A stretch of 64,000 nt of DNA from Aspidapion aeneum (taxonomy: Eukaryota; Arthropoda; Insecta; Coleoptera; Brentidae). Of this stretch, positions 34,390 to 45,639 are shown piece by piece. A model generated the notes under the pieces. It saw nothing but the letters and a program-made list of their open reading frames with translations. It had not been told where the DNA came from and made no database searches. The translations under genes were made by a program, and so were the position numbers. Numbering within the stretch: the stretch's first letter is position 1; each line of letters starts with the position of its first letter. The stretch covers positions 71,883,412 through 71,947,411 of the forward strand of contig OY755039.1 in the NCBI GenBank assembly GCA_963576565.1. Direction: 5' to 3'.

Positions 34390-34823
34390 GATTTTACCTT
34401 TGAAATGACGAAATTGTCGGTAAATATACAATTAACGCTAAATTAATGCTTCTGAAATAGAAAAATGACGAACTGTCGAAAATATGCACTAATTTATCGC
34501 AATTGATGAAAATTGTTTTAAATATCGAAATGATATGGAACACACCTATTCACTGAAATTGCTTGTTTGTTTTGATTGCCTCTCGATTTTTGTTTATACT
34601 GAATGACCACGCGGTCGACCCTACGTTACCATAGCAGCGGACCGAAAACAGGTGAATTGCGCCGGACAACCGAAGGTCGAGCGACACTCTCTCTCGATTC
34701 AATACGATTGGCAAAATTCAAGGCCGTATGATCTCGGCGAAAATGTGAAAATGAAATAAATGACCGACTTATTAATACCGTCGTATGAAGTAAATTTAAA
34801 TAATTCGGTCGAAGGAACCCTTA

Positions 34824-35285
34824 TGTTTGTCCGCAGTTAGAAAAACGATAACTGCAATGGACTGTATATATTTTAATTAATGAAAGCGCGAACAAACATA
34901 AATATATTGATATGAAATCACGAAATAATTAAGGTCCATAGGTTAATTGTTGGTACCACACAACGGAAATCAGAAACAAAGCACTCACCAGTTTGCAGCC
35001 AATTTCTCCACGTTCCAAGGGGCCCCTGTCTTGATCTAATGCTGGCACCACGTAGCTGAAGGGCTGAAGTTTTTAGTTATATGCTTCAGTACACCAAAAT
35101 CGAGCACTTTCAAGTGTAGAAATTTGAAATAGTTGGAGAAAGTAAATTAACACGCCATGTTCTCGAGGCGGTAGAAAGGATCTCACTGATTCTCGGTGCG
35201 CATGTCCAAAATGTACTCTGTCCGTCATCCAATTGTGTGGTTTTTAAAATTTACAAACAACCGCGAAATTTGGCGGGAGCTAACA
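34824..35285 (-). repeat. BEL/Pao-1 5' LTR (462 bp)
   Basis: Partner of 29011-29474. On minus it starts TGTTAGC and ends CAAACA. The sequence just inside on minus is TAAGGGTTCCTTCGACCG, the expected primer-site position, but I could not assign the tRNA. Confidence 0.95.
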
Positions 35286-35291
35286 GACGTC

Positions 35292-37557
35292 ATTCCTTTA
35301 TCTTGCGCTTACAAGAAATGCAAACATTATTATTATTATGTGGAAAAAAAATTAATATAAAAGTTGGAAACCTTGGTCCTTTTACTATTTTCTTAATAAA
35401 ATGGTGTTTTATTTTGTAAACCTGAAGTGTTGTTCCCAGACATCTTCCTTCTACTTCCGGGTCCTTGTCCTGCCTGCGCCCTCCCTAGTGCTTGCTTAGC
35501 ACATCACGCTAGGGCAGCCCATGATCTTAAGTATACTGGATTGCTAATGATATATTGCCCCGAGCGTAGAACCAAAATGAAATATTTCAGTTTCTTGGAA
35601 TTCGTCGGTTTTGAACGAGGTTCCCCTACCCAGAATAACCTAAATCAAGAACCCCATGACGACTCAATAAAATAAAGCAGATGTCAACAGATGAACTAAA
35701 ACAACCCTATATACCTTTCCCCGGGTTATCAGTGCTATTGCCGGAGTTGCGAACCAGCACAATCCTTAAAGTTGATGGTGGAATGGACAGCACTGTCGAC
35801 AAAGGAGAAAAACAATATATAATTGTTATCCAAAACGTGGTTTTAAAAAAATATATATATAAAATTCTAAAAAAATTCCATACGTCTTTTGTAGAAAAAT
35901 GACGGTGGTTCGGTTCGGTTCGGTTCGGTTCGGTTCGGTTCGGTTTGGTTCGCTTACACAATTTAACTAACAATAGTTACAATTTGGAATTTAAGGTTAT
36001 CTTAAAGAATCCCCAAATAAAAAAATCAAACTTACGAAAAAAAAAACGACTCCCTCAATTCAGAGGATGTGAGACCTACTCAAAATACTCAACACTTTGA
36101 CCGGTCCCACAATTTACCGTCTTTGGTATAATTCTGCAAACGCTGGCAGTGCAAAAAAAACAAAAATAAATGGCGAACCAAATAACGGCCCCAGGCAGCC
36201 GCCAAGCCAGTTTCTTTTGAAAAGAAAAGGGTACAGCTTGTCCCAAAATGAACAAGGTGGAAGTCTTATCTTAATTGGGTGGGGTAACATAGTACCAACG
36301 GAATGTTCCCGGTAAAATTCAAATAAAAATACAAACTTATTTATAAAAACACTCGCGAACAAAAATTTTGACCCGTTATATTTATCAACCTGCTAGCTAG
36401 AAAAACGGCCAACTAGAGGACACATTAGTAATTCAGTAAAACATCTGTAGGGGGCAGCACCAACCAAGGAAATATTCCAAATTCGTTCATTGCGCATTGC
36501 GGTGTTGTCGAATCTATTTCTACGGAAAACCAAAAGCTGCTTCCCTATGGATTTATAAATGAGGATTTCGAGGTGCACAGGTCAAAACAAATGTCAAAAA
36601 GAACCATTGCCAACATAGAAAGTAGGGGAAAAATAACCGGTTAGACTATAAGAAGTTTAGTATTGAAACCATCAACTGCAAAATCAATTACTGGAAATCA
36701 GAGCATGCATCAAACCCAGGAATATTCGAACACTCAACCAATTCCCATAGGAGTAAAACGATACTAAGTGTAGAATTTATTTGCATTTCAGTTATATTTT
36801 TAGTCAAAAGTTTTTCTTTGCTCTTTATATATGTTTTCTCTAAGATTCATACATTTTGACGCCATTTTTGTAAAATATTTTTACATTAATAAACTTGTTT
36901 TTGAACTTTGAACTTGAACATACGCCATCCAACCACTGCTTAAACTCGGCATGAGGATGCTCAGATGTTAAGTTTTCTCACCACTAGCTAGCCCTACATA
37001 ACCCTTCAATCCGACCAACTGAGTTAGTTATTAACTTTGTTTAACTATGATTCTATATTAATTTTTATAATATCAAATTACGATTTTGTTTATTCTTTTA
37101 GTACTGCTTTTTATCCCTCGTTTATCCCTAATTTACAAAATTGCATGACTTGTATTAATTTTATCTTCTCCTTTGATTAAAGGGGTAAAATTATCAAAGT
37201 GGGCGGAGCCGTAGTTGCTTCTGGTCAAACCTTGGACCTATATATGCTTTCGTGCTACCAGAACTAGCTAATCCGTGAAGAAGAAGAGATCCGGAAAAAA
37301 ACATTGTACAAGTATCATCGAAAATACAAATAAACACCCCACAAAATAAAGGAACGTGCCTTGACAGGCTGTTCCTGAAAACACCATCACTGGTTTGTGA
37401 TGTGGCAATGCCACCAAGCCCATAGTTTATTTAGTTCCCCTAAACGTAAACAGATAAAAATACATAATTCCAAAGATGTTTTTATGTGATTCTTCCGAAA
37501 CCTGTGGTCTCAAATTCCAATTACAATGCCCAAATAATGCCGCAAAGCCCTTACAAT
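35292..37557. other. Intergenic: (GGTTC)n and possible LINE tail
   Basis: No convincing gene. A (GGTTC)n run spans 35907-35952. Near 36885-36925, ATTAATAAACTTG followed by TTTGAAC repeats resembles the 3' tail of a LINE on plus, without recognisable coding sequence before it. Near 37195-37340, a TATATAT box with later AATAAA-type signals could be part of a solo LTR, but no duplicated ends were found. Confidence 0.5.
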
Positions 37558-37562
37558 AATAG

Positions 37563-38223
37563 TGAACAAGTTTCCCAACTTGTTTTTATTTTTGTAAATA
37601 ATTATATTCTCTAATTTTCACTTAAAATTAGAGAAGCTATCTCTCTTAGTTTTTAAATATTTTTGGGTTACATTTTTTACGCTTACAAGCGTTTTTAGAA
37701 TATTATTTTGATTTACTTTACGCTATATCTTTCCATATTTTAAATTTAAACTTCGCGCGCTTCTTCCAGCAATGAAGGATTTGAGATAAGCGGCTAAATT
37801 CGGCCTAGCAGACGAAAACGCCGATTGTCTGCGAGAACAACTCAACCACGCGCCACGTGCAAGGAAAGTCACCGCACCGCTATTCTTTTATATTAAAATT
37901 GTGGAAACTATTAATTTTACGCTTTAGTTTATTAGATATTAGTGTTTGGAACATTGTGAACTATAGAACAATGGAGAGTCTGGTACTTCGCGTATAATCG
38001 GGCTGGCCAGCCAAGTAGCTACAAAAGACATCTAAGGGTAAGTCGTTTCTTGATAATTTTTCATTGCTGCGCTATTTTTAGTATTTAAGTTTTTAGGCTC
38101 TTTTTTCCCTGTTGGAGCCCTGTGGAAAGATACAGTCCCTCTTAACTCCCCCACGTTTTTCTCGAGCTATCTCGAGTGGTCCTTCGGTATATTTTATTTT
38201 CTACAGAAGGCCTAACCTCACCA
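37563..38223 (+). repeat. BEL/Pao-2 5' LTR (661 bp)
   Basis: TGAACAAG...CCTCACCA. Contains two palindromes, AAAATTAGAGAA-type near the start and CTCGAGCTATCTCGAG near the end. Same length as the 3' LTR. Confidence 0.96.
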
Positions 38224-38225
38224 TT

Positions 38226-38241
38226 TGGTCCAGGTTCGAGC
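38226..38241 (+). promoter_or_regulatory. BEL/Pao-2 primer-binding site candidate
   Basis: TGGTCCAGGTTCGAGC starts two bases after the LTR. TGG start and position fit a tRNA 3'-end primer site. The donor tRNA is not assigned. Confidence 0.6.
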
Positions 38242-38593
38242 CTGATAACAGGACCCCGGGAAAAATTAAAGTCTAAATCGCATTTTGTTAAAAATAAAAT
38301 TTTTAATAAATACGCATGACCTTGATCTTTTCGATGTGCTAGCAGTAAAAATAACAAGTAAAAAAGTACCGAACGCGCATTGTTTTCGCGCATTTCCTAC
38401 CTCTTTTTGGCTTGGCGTCGACTGCACGTAGGAAAAGTTTCCAACACAAAGATATTAGAGAGGTAAATGAGACTTGTTTACATTTTTTATCGCCTATTCT
38501 CTTTTCTTTTTAAACGCTTTTAATTTTTAAATATTAAAAATTTCGGAAACTAATCGTTCACCTGTTTTAACGGAGTTTTTTAAAAACATTACA

Positions 38594-41500
38594 ATGAGCA
38601 CGCAACTTAAGAAGTTAGAAGCACTCCGTAATGTGCAACATAATCGCCTTAATACTCTTCATAACTTAGCTAATGCATGCCTAACGGATGATACAAAACA
38701 ACCGTGTTTACAGGTTCGACTTATCGACCTTGATGAAATTAAAGAAACATTTTTTATTTATCAAAATCAAATAATAGAGGCTTATTCGGCAAGTCCGGAG
38801 AGACTGGAAGAAGAAAATGAACGCCTTACTGAGTTTGACGACAGCTTCTATGATATTAAAAGAATTCAAAAACAACTATTTGAGGTGAAAATTGAAGCTC
38901 CTCAACCTCAAAACTTAACGCAAATTTCAAATTCTTGTGATCCAGACCGCTTTATGGCGTCTTTAATGCCAAGACTGCGCATTGTCGAATTTCATGGCGA
39001 CATCACTAAGTTTCCAACCTTTCTAGATATGTACAATAGTTCTGTACACAATAATCCTAGTATTCCTACAAACGCTAAATTTAATTTGTTACTGTCCTAC
39101 CTAATAGGACCGCCTTTAAACGTAGTTAAACATTTACAAATAACCGACGCTAATTATATAATCGCTTACAATACGCTTCTAAAACGCTATCATAACCCCC
39201 GCTTATCGGCTCAAACTTATTGGCGCTCCGTGTATAATTTTCCCGCTCTCAAAGACGACAATCCAGAAACGCTGCGCACGCTGCTTGATGTTTTTTCAGA
39301 AAACATTGAGGCTTTAAAAACTCTAAATTACGACACTGATCAATGGTGTTTTCCGCTCGCTAACATTTTACTAGATAAATTGCCTGAGGTACTACTTTCG
39401 CGCTTTGAACTAGCTAATTCTAGGTCTAATGAAATGCCCAAATATCAAGAAATTTATAATTTCCTTGAAACTCAATGTAATTCGCTTTATTCGCTACAAT
39501 CTAAAAATAGATTTAAAAATAATAAACAGTTTTATAAAAATAACGCCTCGCCTTATTATACAAAAACGCTACTTGGTACGGAAAATACTCATTCTAAAGA
39601 TAGATGCGCTTTTTGTGATTCTAACACACATTCAATATATTTATGTCACGCATTTAAAGGTAAATCTGCCTACGAACGCTATGCTTACGCTAAAAATAAA
39701 AAACTATGTTTAAATTGTTTAAGCTCAATACATTTAACAAATTCTTGTCAAAGTCTACGCTCATGTCGCTATTGCCCTGGTAATCAAAGACATCACTCAT
39801 TAATTCATTTTGAGCGAAATTTTAATTACTCTAGTTCCCAAAATCAAAATAGATCACATTTTGATGCTAACGTGAATTTCTCACAAAATCTCTCTAATAT
39901 TTCTCCCAACGCATCTCCAAGTAGTGCACCACGTGGTTACTTGGCCAGCCAGCAAAGTTTTAGATCCCCGGCTACTGGTTGTCCGCTTCAAAACTACTCT
40001 ACTCAAAATAAGTTCCCTCAAAGTGCCTCTTCTCAAAATAATCAAAATTTTACTTCGACGTCTTCTAATTCACAAGTACCAATCGCAACTCCTTCAGGTT
40101 CTAACCCCACGCATTGTGGTTTTGTTTCTGCGCAATCGCAAGTTTTATTGTCAACTATCCTAGTAAAAATTCAAGACGTCCGCGGTAACTTTCAAACAGT
40201 TAGAGCCGTTTTAGACAGCGGTTCGCAAAACACTTTTTGCTCTCAAAAATTAGCGCAACAATTGGGCCTTCCAAGACAACCCTTATGTTCAAATATACAG
40301 GGGGTTGGAGGCAACTCTCTTACTTCTGATCTAGGATCGATTTTTATTAAAATTTGTAATTTTCAAAAACCAGATATTTTTGTGTCTACGCAAGCGATTA
40401 TTTTGCAAAAAGTTTGTACTGATTTACCGTCAGTAAAAATAAATACAGAAAATTGGCATTTTATAAAAAATTTATCCTTAGCAGATCCCACTTTTTACAA
40501 CCCTTCGCCTGTAAATTTACTAATTGGTATGGATATCTTTCCACTAATTATACAGGGTGAAAAAATCGCTAGCGATGATCCAAATCATCCCTTTGCTATG
40601 GGAACTATTTTCGGCTATATTTTGATGGGACAAATAAATCAACCCTTAATTTCTACCCCGCCAATTAATGCTCTTTTTTGTCAAAATGAAAATGACTCGC
40701 TTTCGCAATTAATTTCAAAATTTTGGGAAACCGACTGCGTCCCCCAAAAAACTCATTTGAAACCAGAGGATGAAATTTGTGAAAATTATTTTAAACAGAG
40801 CGTGTCGCGTAATCAAGACGGCCGGTATACTGTCTCCCTGCCCTTTCGCACATTTGAGAATCCACCGCAGTTTCCTGCAATAAAACAAGTCGCGCTAAAT
40901 CGTTTCTTATCTTTAGAAAAAAAACTGCTTCGCGATAAAAACTTGTATTGTGAATATTCTAAATTTATGAATGAATATTTGGAATTGGGTCATATGGACT
41001 ATGACTCAGAAAAAAAAGACGATTCAGACAGCTATTTCATTCCACATTTCGCTGTTGTTAAAAATGAAGCTATCACTACTAAGACAAGGGTAGTTTTTAA
41101 TGCGAGTATTACTGACCCCTTTACGCATATTTCGCTTAATCAAGTATTATTATCGGGTCCAAAACTACAAAAAGATATTATTCAAATATTATTACATTTT
41201 CGCCTTAACCCTGTGACGCTCACCTGCGATATTCAAAAAATGTATCGTGGTATAAATATCAACCCTGATCATCAAAAATACCAAAAAATATTTTGGCGGT
41301 TTAACCCTAATGAAAAAGTTTCCGTTTTTAAACTACGAACTGTCACTTACGGAGTGAACTGTTCACCATATCTCGCTTTACGCACCCTTCAGCACTTAGC
41401 TGAGTCCGAATATGATAACTACCCTCACGCTGCTGAAGTTATACTTAACGATACCTATATTGATGACGTCACTACTTCATGTAAAACGGTTCAAGAGGCG

Positions 41501-44014
41501 TTAAATTTGCAGCATGAGCTTACGGAGTTATTAGGAAACGCTGGCTTGAAATTACACAAATGGTCTAGCAATCGCTCAGAAGTGATCTCTCATTTAGATC
41601 CCTCCTTAGTCAACCCCGCAGTTTTATCTCTCGATTCGGATGACGTCACTAAGGTCTTAGGCCTGTGCTGGCATCCTTCCTATGACGAGTTTCGATTTAA
41701 CATATTACCTAATCAGCAAAGCTGTACTAAAAGGACGCTTCTCTCTTTTTTAGCACGCTGCTATGACCCCCATGGTTATCTTACCCCAGTAACATTCACT
41801 TTAAAATATTTGATTCAACAAATTTGGTTACTTGGTATTTCCTGGGACGCCACGCCTACTTTAGAAATAGTTCGTCAGTGGACACTCTATCAATCTGAAT
41901 TTCAAGTTTTAGAAAAATTTAGTTTACCCCGCCACATTGACATCACCAACGCCGAATCCATCGATCTCTGTGGTTTTTGTGATGCGAGTGAACGAGGGTA
42001 CGCATGCGTAATATACTTACGTGTCTTACGAAACGCTAAATATCACATATATTTTGTTCTTGCGAAAAGTCGCATCGCTTCACTTAAAAAATTTGTTAGT
42101 ATTCCGAGAATAGAACTTCTAGCCGCTACTCTTTTATCTGAGGTCTTAAAATACACATATGATATATTCATAAAAAGGTTCACAATAAATAATATTTACG
42201 CTTTTTCGGACGCAATGGTTGTTTTACACTGGATAAAATCCCATCCAAGTAAATGGAAAACTTTTGTCGCAAATCGTGTTAGTCTTATCCAAGATAATAT
42301 TAATCCAGAATGTTGGTTATATACCCCCACCTTTCTCAATAGTGCCGATGTAGCCAGCCGCGGCTGCTCGCCGAGTGAGCTTTTAAATCATCCCCTATGG
42401 TGGGCCGCCCCTAGTTTTTTACAAGAATCTTTCGATAAATGGCCAACAAAAACCCCGCAAGTCAAAATAAATGACAGTTTAGAGACTGAGGAACGAAAAA
42501 ATGTTGCTCTGATTTCTTGTGACCGAATAACGGAAAATTGTTTAGATTCGCTTTTAAATAATAAATCCGATTTTTACGCTATTCAACTACTTTTAGCCCG
42601 CAGTTTGCGATTCATAAATAATTGTAGACTATCCGCAGACGTCAGAAAAAAGACAAATATAGATTATATCGATCTCTTTAACGCTTTAAAATGTTTGGCT
42701 AAGCACGAACAACAAAAATACTTTTCTGAAGTAATTCTTAACCTTCAAAACCAGAAAAAATGCATAAAACCCATACAAAAATTGAATCCCTTTTTAGACC
42801 AGGATGGTCTTATAAGAGTTGGAGGACGCATTCAACAAGCCATGACTATTTCTTACGGACAAAAACATCCTCTTCTTTTACCCAAGGAAAGTAGACTTTC
42901 TTATATTTTTATTGAATATATGCACAAAAAATATTTGCATGTCGGAGTGCAAACAGTCCAATATCTCATTAGTCAAATTTTTTGGATTTTATCTGCCAAA
43001 AGCTTAATTAAAACGGTTTTATCCAAATGTGTTCGTTGCTTTCGCGTCAAACCGCATTCTTATGAGCAAATCATGGGACAAATTCCGTTCTACCGCTTGA
43101 TTCCACAAAAGCCTTTTACTTTTAGTGGAGTAGATTTTAGTGGTGCTATACCTATCACTCTCAGTAAACACAGAGGTGTAAAAACACAAAAAGCATATAT
43201 CTGCCTTTTTATTTGTCTAAATACTAAAGCTTTACATCTCGAGTTAGTGTCAGATCTAACTTCGGACGCTTTTTTAGCTGCGCTACGTCGCTTTGTTGCC
43301 CGAAGAGGTTACATAAAAACTCTTTTTTCAGATAATGGCACAAATTTCGTTAAATCAAGCAAAGAATTGCTTGATCTTGCAAGAAATGCTTGCACGCAAC
43401 AAGCTATCGCCTGGAATTTTATCCCTCCATCAGCTCCCCACTTCGGCGGTCTTTGGGAGTCAGGGATAAAATCAGTAAAAACTCACTTAATTCGTACCAT
43501 TGGCTCGCAAATTCTAAGTTATGAGGAGTTGTACACGGTTCTTTGTCAAATTGAGGCGATTTTAAATTCTCGCCCCTTGACCCCGCAATCTACCGACTGT
43601 AACGATCTACAGGTTTTAACACCGGGACATTTTTTAACACATGGACCTTTAGTTTCTGTTCCTGATGAAGATTTTTCAAGTAAACCTGAGAATCGGTTAT
43701 CGCGATGGAACTTGGTCCAACGAATACAAGCCGATTTTTGGCGTCGTTGGAGCCAAGAATTTTTACATACCCTTCAAGTACGAAATAAATGGTTGGAACC
43801 ATGCGCAGAGCCAAAAATAGGTACCCTCGTTCTTATCAAAGACGAGTTATCACCGCCCCTTCAATGGCGGGTAGGTCGCATTATTGAAATTTTTAAAGGG
43901 CCTGATGGGCACGCTAGGGTGGCAAATGTTCGTACCGCGTCCGGTATCTTTAAACGACCTTTAGTCAAGCTTTGCCCCCTTCCAATTGATTCAGATTCAC
44001 CTACCGAAAAATGA
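38594..44014 (+). CDS. gag-pol: BEL/Pao Gag-Pol polyprotein, 1806 aa
   Basis: One uninterrupted frame for the element's proteins. In order: gag (SLMPRLRIVEFHGDITKFPTF, about residues 125-145; DUF1759-like); Cys/His motifs CAFC...LC at about 338, CLNC at about 373 and CRYC at about 392; and an aspartic protease with Asp541 (RAVLDSGSQNTF). RT carries YIDD at 955-958 (NDTYIDDVTTS). RNase H-like blocks are GFCDASERGYAC and IPRIELLAATLL. The H2C2 integrase zinc domain is at about 1440-1485 (...KCVRCFRV). The integrase core has Asp1514 (GVDFSG), Asp1580 (SDNGTNF) and Glu1622 (LWESGIK). A C-terminal DUF5641-like domain has VLIKDELSPPLQWRVGRI. Length and order match full BEL/Pao elements. The start ATG follows the leader in a sensible context (ACAATGAGC). 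Confidence 0.97.
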   Translation: MSTQLKKLEALRNVQHNRLNTLHNLANACLTDDTKQPCLQVRLIDLDEIKETFFIYQNQIIEAYSASPERLEEENERLTEFDDSFYDIKRIQKQLFEVKIEAPQPQNLTQISNSCDPDRFMASLMPRLRIVEFHGDITKFPTFLDMYNSSVHNNPSIPTNAKFNLLLSYLIGPPLNVVKHLQITDANYIIAYNTLLKRYHNPRLSAQTYWRSVYNFPALKDDNPETLRTLLDVFSENIEALKTLNYDTDQWCFPLANILLDKLPEVLLSRFELANSRSNEMPKYQEIYNFLETQCNSLYSLQSKNRFKNNKQFYKNNASPYYTKTLLGTENTHSKDRCAFCDSNTHSIYLCHAFKGKSAYERYAYAKNKKLCLNCLSSIHLTNSCQSLRSCRYCPGNQRHHSLIHFERNFNYSSSQNQNRSHFDANVNFSQNLSNISPNASPSSAPRGYLASQQSFRSPATGCPLQNYSTQNKFPQSASSQNNQNFTSTSSNSQVPIATPSGSNPTHCGFVSAQSQVLLSTILVKIQDVRGNFQTVRAVLDSGSQNTFCSQKLAQQLGLPRQPLCSNIQGVGGNSLTSDLGSIFIKICNFQKPDIFVSTQAIILQKVCTDLPSVKINTENWHFIKNLSLADPTFYNPSPVNLLIGMDIFPLIIQGEKIASDDPNHPFAMGTIFGYILMGQINQPLISTPPINALFCQNENDSLSQLISKFWETDCVPQKTHLKPEDEICENYFKQSVSRNQDGRYTVSLPFRTFENPPQFPAIKQVALNRFLSLEKKLLRDKNLYCEYSKFMNEYLELGHMDYDSEKKDDSDSYFIPHFAVVKNEAITTKTRVVFNASITDPFTHISLNQVLLSGPKLQKDIIQILLHFRLNPVTLTCDIQKMYRGININPDHQKYQKIFWRFNPNEKVSVFKLRTVTYGVNCSPYLALRTLQHLAESEYDNYPHAAEVILNDTYIDDVTTSCKTVQEALNLQHELTELLGNAGLKLHKWSSNRSEVISHLDPSLVNPAVLSLDSDDVTKVLGLCWHPSYDEFRFNILPNQQSCTKRTLLSFLARCYDPHGYLTPVTFTLKYLIQQIWLLGISWDATPTLEIVRQWTLYQSEFQVLEKFSLPRHIDITNAESIDLCGFCDASERGYACVIYLRVLRNAKYHIYFVLAKSRIASLKKFVSIPRIELLAATLLSEVLKYTYDIFIKRFTINNIYAFSDAMVVLHWIKSHPSKWKTFVANRVSLIQDNINPECWLYTPTFLNSADVASRGCSPSELLNHPLWWAAPSFLQESFDKWPTKTPQVKINDSLETEERKNVALISCDRITENCLDSLLNNKSDFYAIQLLLARSLRFINNCRLSADVRKKTNIDYIDLFNALKCLAKHEQQKYFSEVILNLQNQKKCIKPIQKLNPFLDQDGLIRVGGRIQQAMTISYGQKHPLLLPKESRLSYIFIEYMHKKYLHVGVQTVQYLISQIFWILSAKSLIKTVLSKCVRCFRVKPHSYEQIMGQIPFYRLIPQKPFTFSGVDFSGAIPITLSKHRGVKTQKAYICLFICLNTKALHLELVSDLTSDAFLAALRRFVARRGYIKTLFSDNGTNFVKSSKELLDLARNACTQQAIAWNFIPPSAPHFGGLWESGIKSVKTHLIRTIGSQILSYEELYTVLCQIEAILNSRPLTPQSTDCNDLQVLTPGHFLTHGPLVSVPDEDFSSKPENRLSRWNLVQRIQADFWRRWSQEFLHTLQVRNKWLEPCAEPKIGTLVLIKDELSPPLQWRVGRIIEIFKGPDGHARVANVRTASGIFKRPLVKLCPLPIDSDSPTEK

Positions 44015-44035
44015 TGCTCATTTTGGTGGGCCGAA

Positions 44036-44696
44036 TGAACAAGTTTCCCAACTTGTTTTTATTTTTGTAAATAATTATATTCTCTAATTTTCACTTAAAA
44101 TTAGAGAAGCTATCTCTCTTAGTTTTTAAATATTTTTGGGTTACATTTTCTAAGCTTACAAGCGTTTTTAGAATATTATTTTGATTTACTTTACGCTATA
44201 TATTTCCATATTTTAAATTTAAACTTCGCGCGCTTCTTCCAGCAATGAAGGATTTGAGATAAGCGGCTAAATTCGGCCTAGCAGACGAAAACGCCGATTG
44301 TCTGCGAGAACAACTCAACCACGCGCCACGTGCAAGGAAAGTCACCGCACCGCTATTCTTTTATATTAAAATTGTGGAAACTATTAATTTTACGCTTTAG
44401 TTTATTAGATATTAGTGTTTGGAACATTGTGAACTATAGAACAATGGAGAGTCTGGTACTTCGCGTATAATCGGGCTGGCCAGCCAAGTAGCTACAAAAG
44501 ACATCTAAGGGTAAGTCGTTTCTTGATAATTTTTCATTGCTGCGCTATTTTTAGTATTTAAGTTTTTAGGCTCTTTTTTCCCTGTTGGAGCCCTGTGGAA
44601 AGATACAGTCCCTCTTAACTCCCCCACGTTTTTCTCGAGCTATCTCGAGTGGTCCTTCGGTATATTTTATTTTCTACAGAAGGCCTAACCTCACCA
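44036..44696 (+). repeat. BEL/Pao-2 3' LTR (661 bp)
   Basis: Near-identical to 37563-38223. Followed by AATAG. Confidence 0.96.
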
Positions 44697-44701
44697 AATA
44701 G

Positions 44702-45545
44702 GAAGGAGTGCCTCTTCTATAAGATAACTTTTTGGATAATATATAACCTCAAAACCCAGCTCTATAAAATACCCTTAAAGCGTTGTGTAAAAAAACGAGC
44801 CGAATAGTGTTGGTTATTTACAGAAATAAGAGAAATATGTAACGTATGCCTTAACGTAAAAATGACACGTTACACAATCTCTTACAAAGAATCTGGTCAT
44901 TAAAATATTCACAAAGGTGTACAATAAAATATGGCTATTTGAAAATATCCAGAAACTTTTGAACAGGCAATTTTTAATAAGGTACCACTTTGTAACCCTA
45001 TTAAAATAGAAGAATGAGCGTATGCATTAATATGTGTCTCAAATATATACCTTTTTAAGCCAGACAAGAGTGGAAATTACGTCATTTTTGTATGTGGTCA
45101 TAGGAAAAAATATATTATACATAATGAATTTAATAAATTAAAAAAATGGTTTTTTTAGTCCATTTATTTTTTTCAAAACTGAAACAATATCCAGGGCCTC
45201 TATAAGATTCCACAATAAATAATAGTGCGTGTGCTGCGGTGTGTTTTCAAAGCGCCTGAGGGACAAATGGAAAATGGGAAAAGCCTGGAAGTTTGTTTTA
45301 GGGTAGCGGCACTGTATTCATTATCAGTCGTTTTTAACGTAAATAAAAGCACAGTAGGTATTCCTTCGTACAGCATTTATTACTTTTTCTACGACCACAT
45401 ACAAAAACAGATTGCTTTGATTCAAGAAAAAATTTGCTTTCCTATGCATGAAGCCAATATTTCCTTCACAAAAAGAACTATTATTTTGAACTACTAATAT
45501 TCGTTGAAAATAAAAGTTGCATCACTCAAAGAAAGTTGATCTGTC
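44702..45545. other. AT-rich sequence, nothing recognised
   Basis: No supported gene or repeat. Confidence 0.5.
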
Positions 45546-45639
45546 TTGAATGGAAGCGGCAGCCTTCTTGTTTTCTAGTATAATACTAAGACTTATTTCA
45601 AAAAAAATATCTTGGTTTAAAACAATGGGTTTGCGATTC

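Larger units (their letters stand above)
29011..35285 (-). mobile_element. BEL/Pao LTR retrotransposon, decayed
   Basis: A 6275-bp minus-strand element with LTRs at 29011-29474 and 34824-35285 (TGTTTG...CTAACA on plus) and flanking GACGTC (29005-29010 and 35286-35291). The LTRs differ by about six substitutions and a 2-bp indel, roughly 1.5%. The coding region carries all BEL/Pao domains in order. It is broken by several frameshifts, a nonsense codon at 30992-30994, a changed protease motif and a deletion through the integrase core. Purine-rich GGAGGGCAGTTA precedes the 3' LTR on minus. Confidence 0.95.
37563..44696 (+). mobile_element. BEL/Pao LTR retrotransposon, apparently intact
   Basis: A 7134-bp plus-strand element. 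The 661-bp LTRs (37563-38223 and 44036-44696) differ at about three sites (near 37677-37680 and 37729). The 5-bp duplication AATAG is at 37558-37562 and 44697-44701. It has a primer-site candidate, a 370-bp leader, a single 1806-codon ORF and a purine-rich GGTGGGCCGAA before the 3' LTR. About 0.5% LTR divergence marks it as much younger than its neighbour. All catalytic motifs are present. Confidence 0.97.

Noticed and set aside
35427..35973. Several 73-88-codon frames
   Set aside because: Overlap on both strands, include the (GGTTC)n run, and show no domain; insufficient for a gene call.
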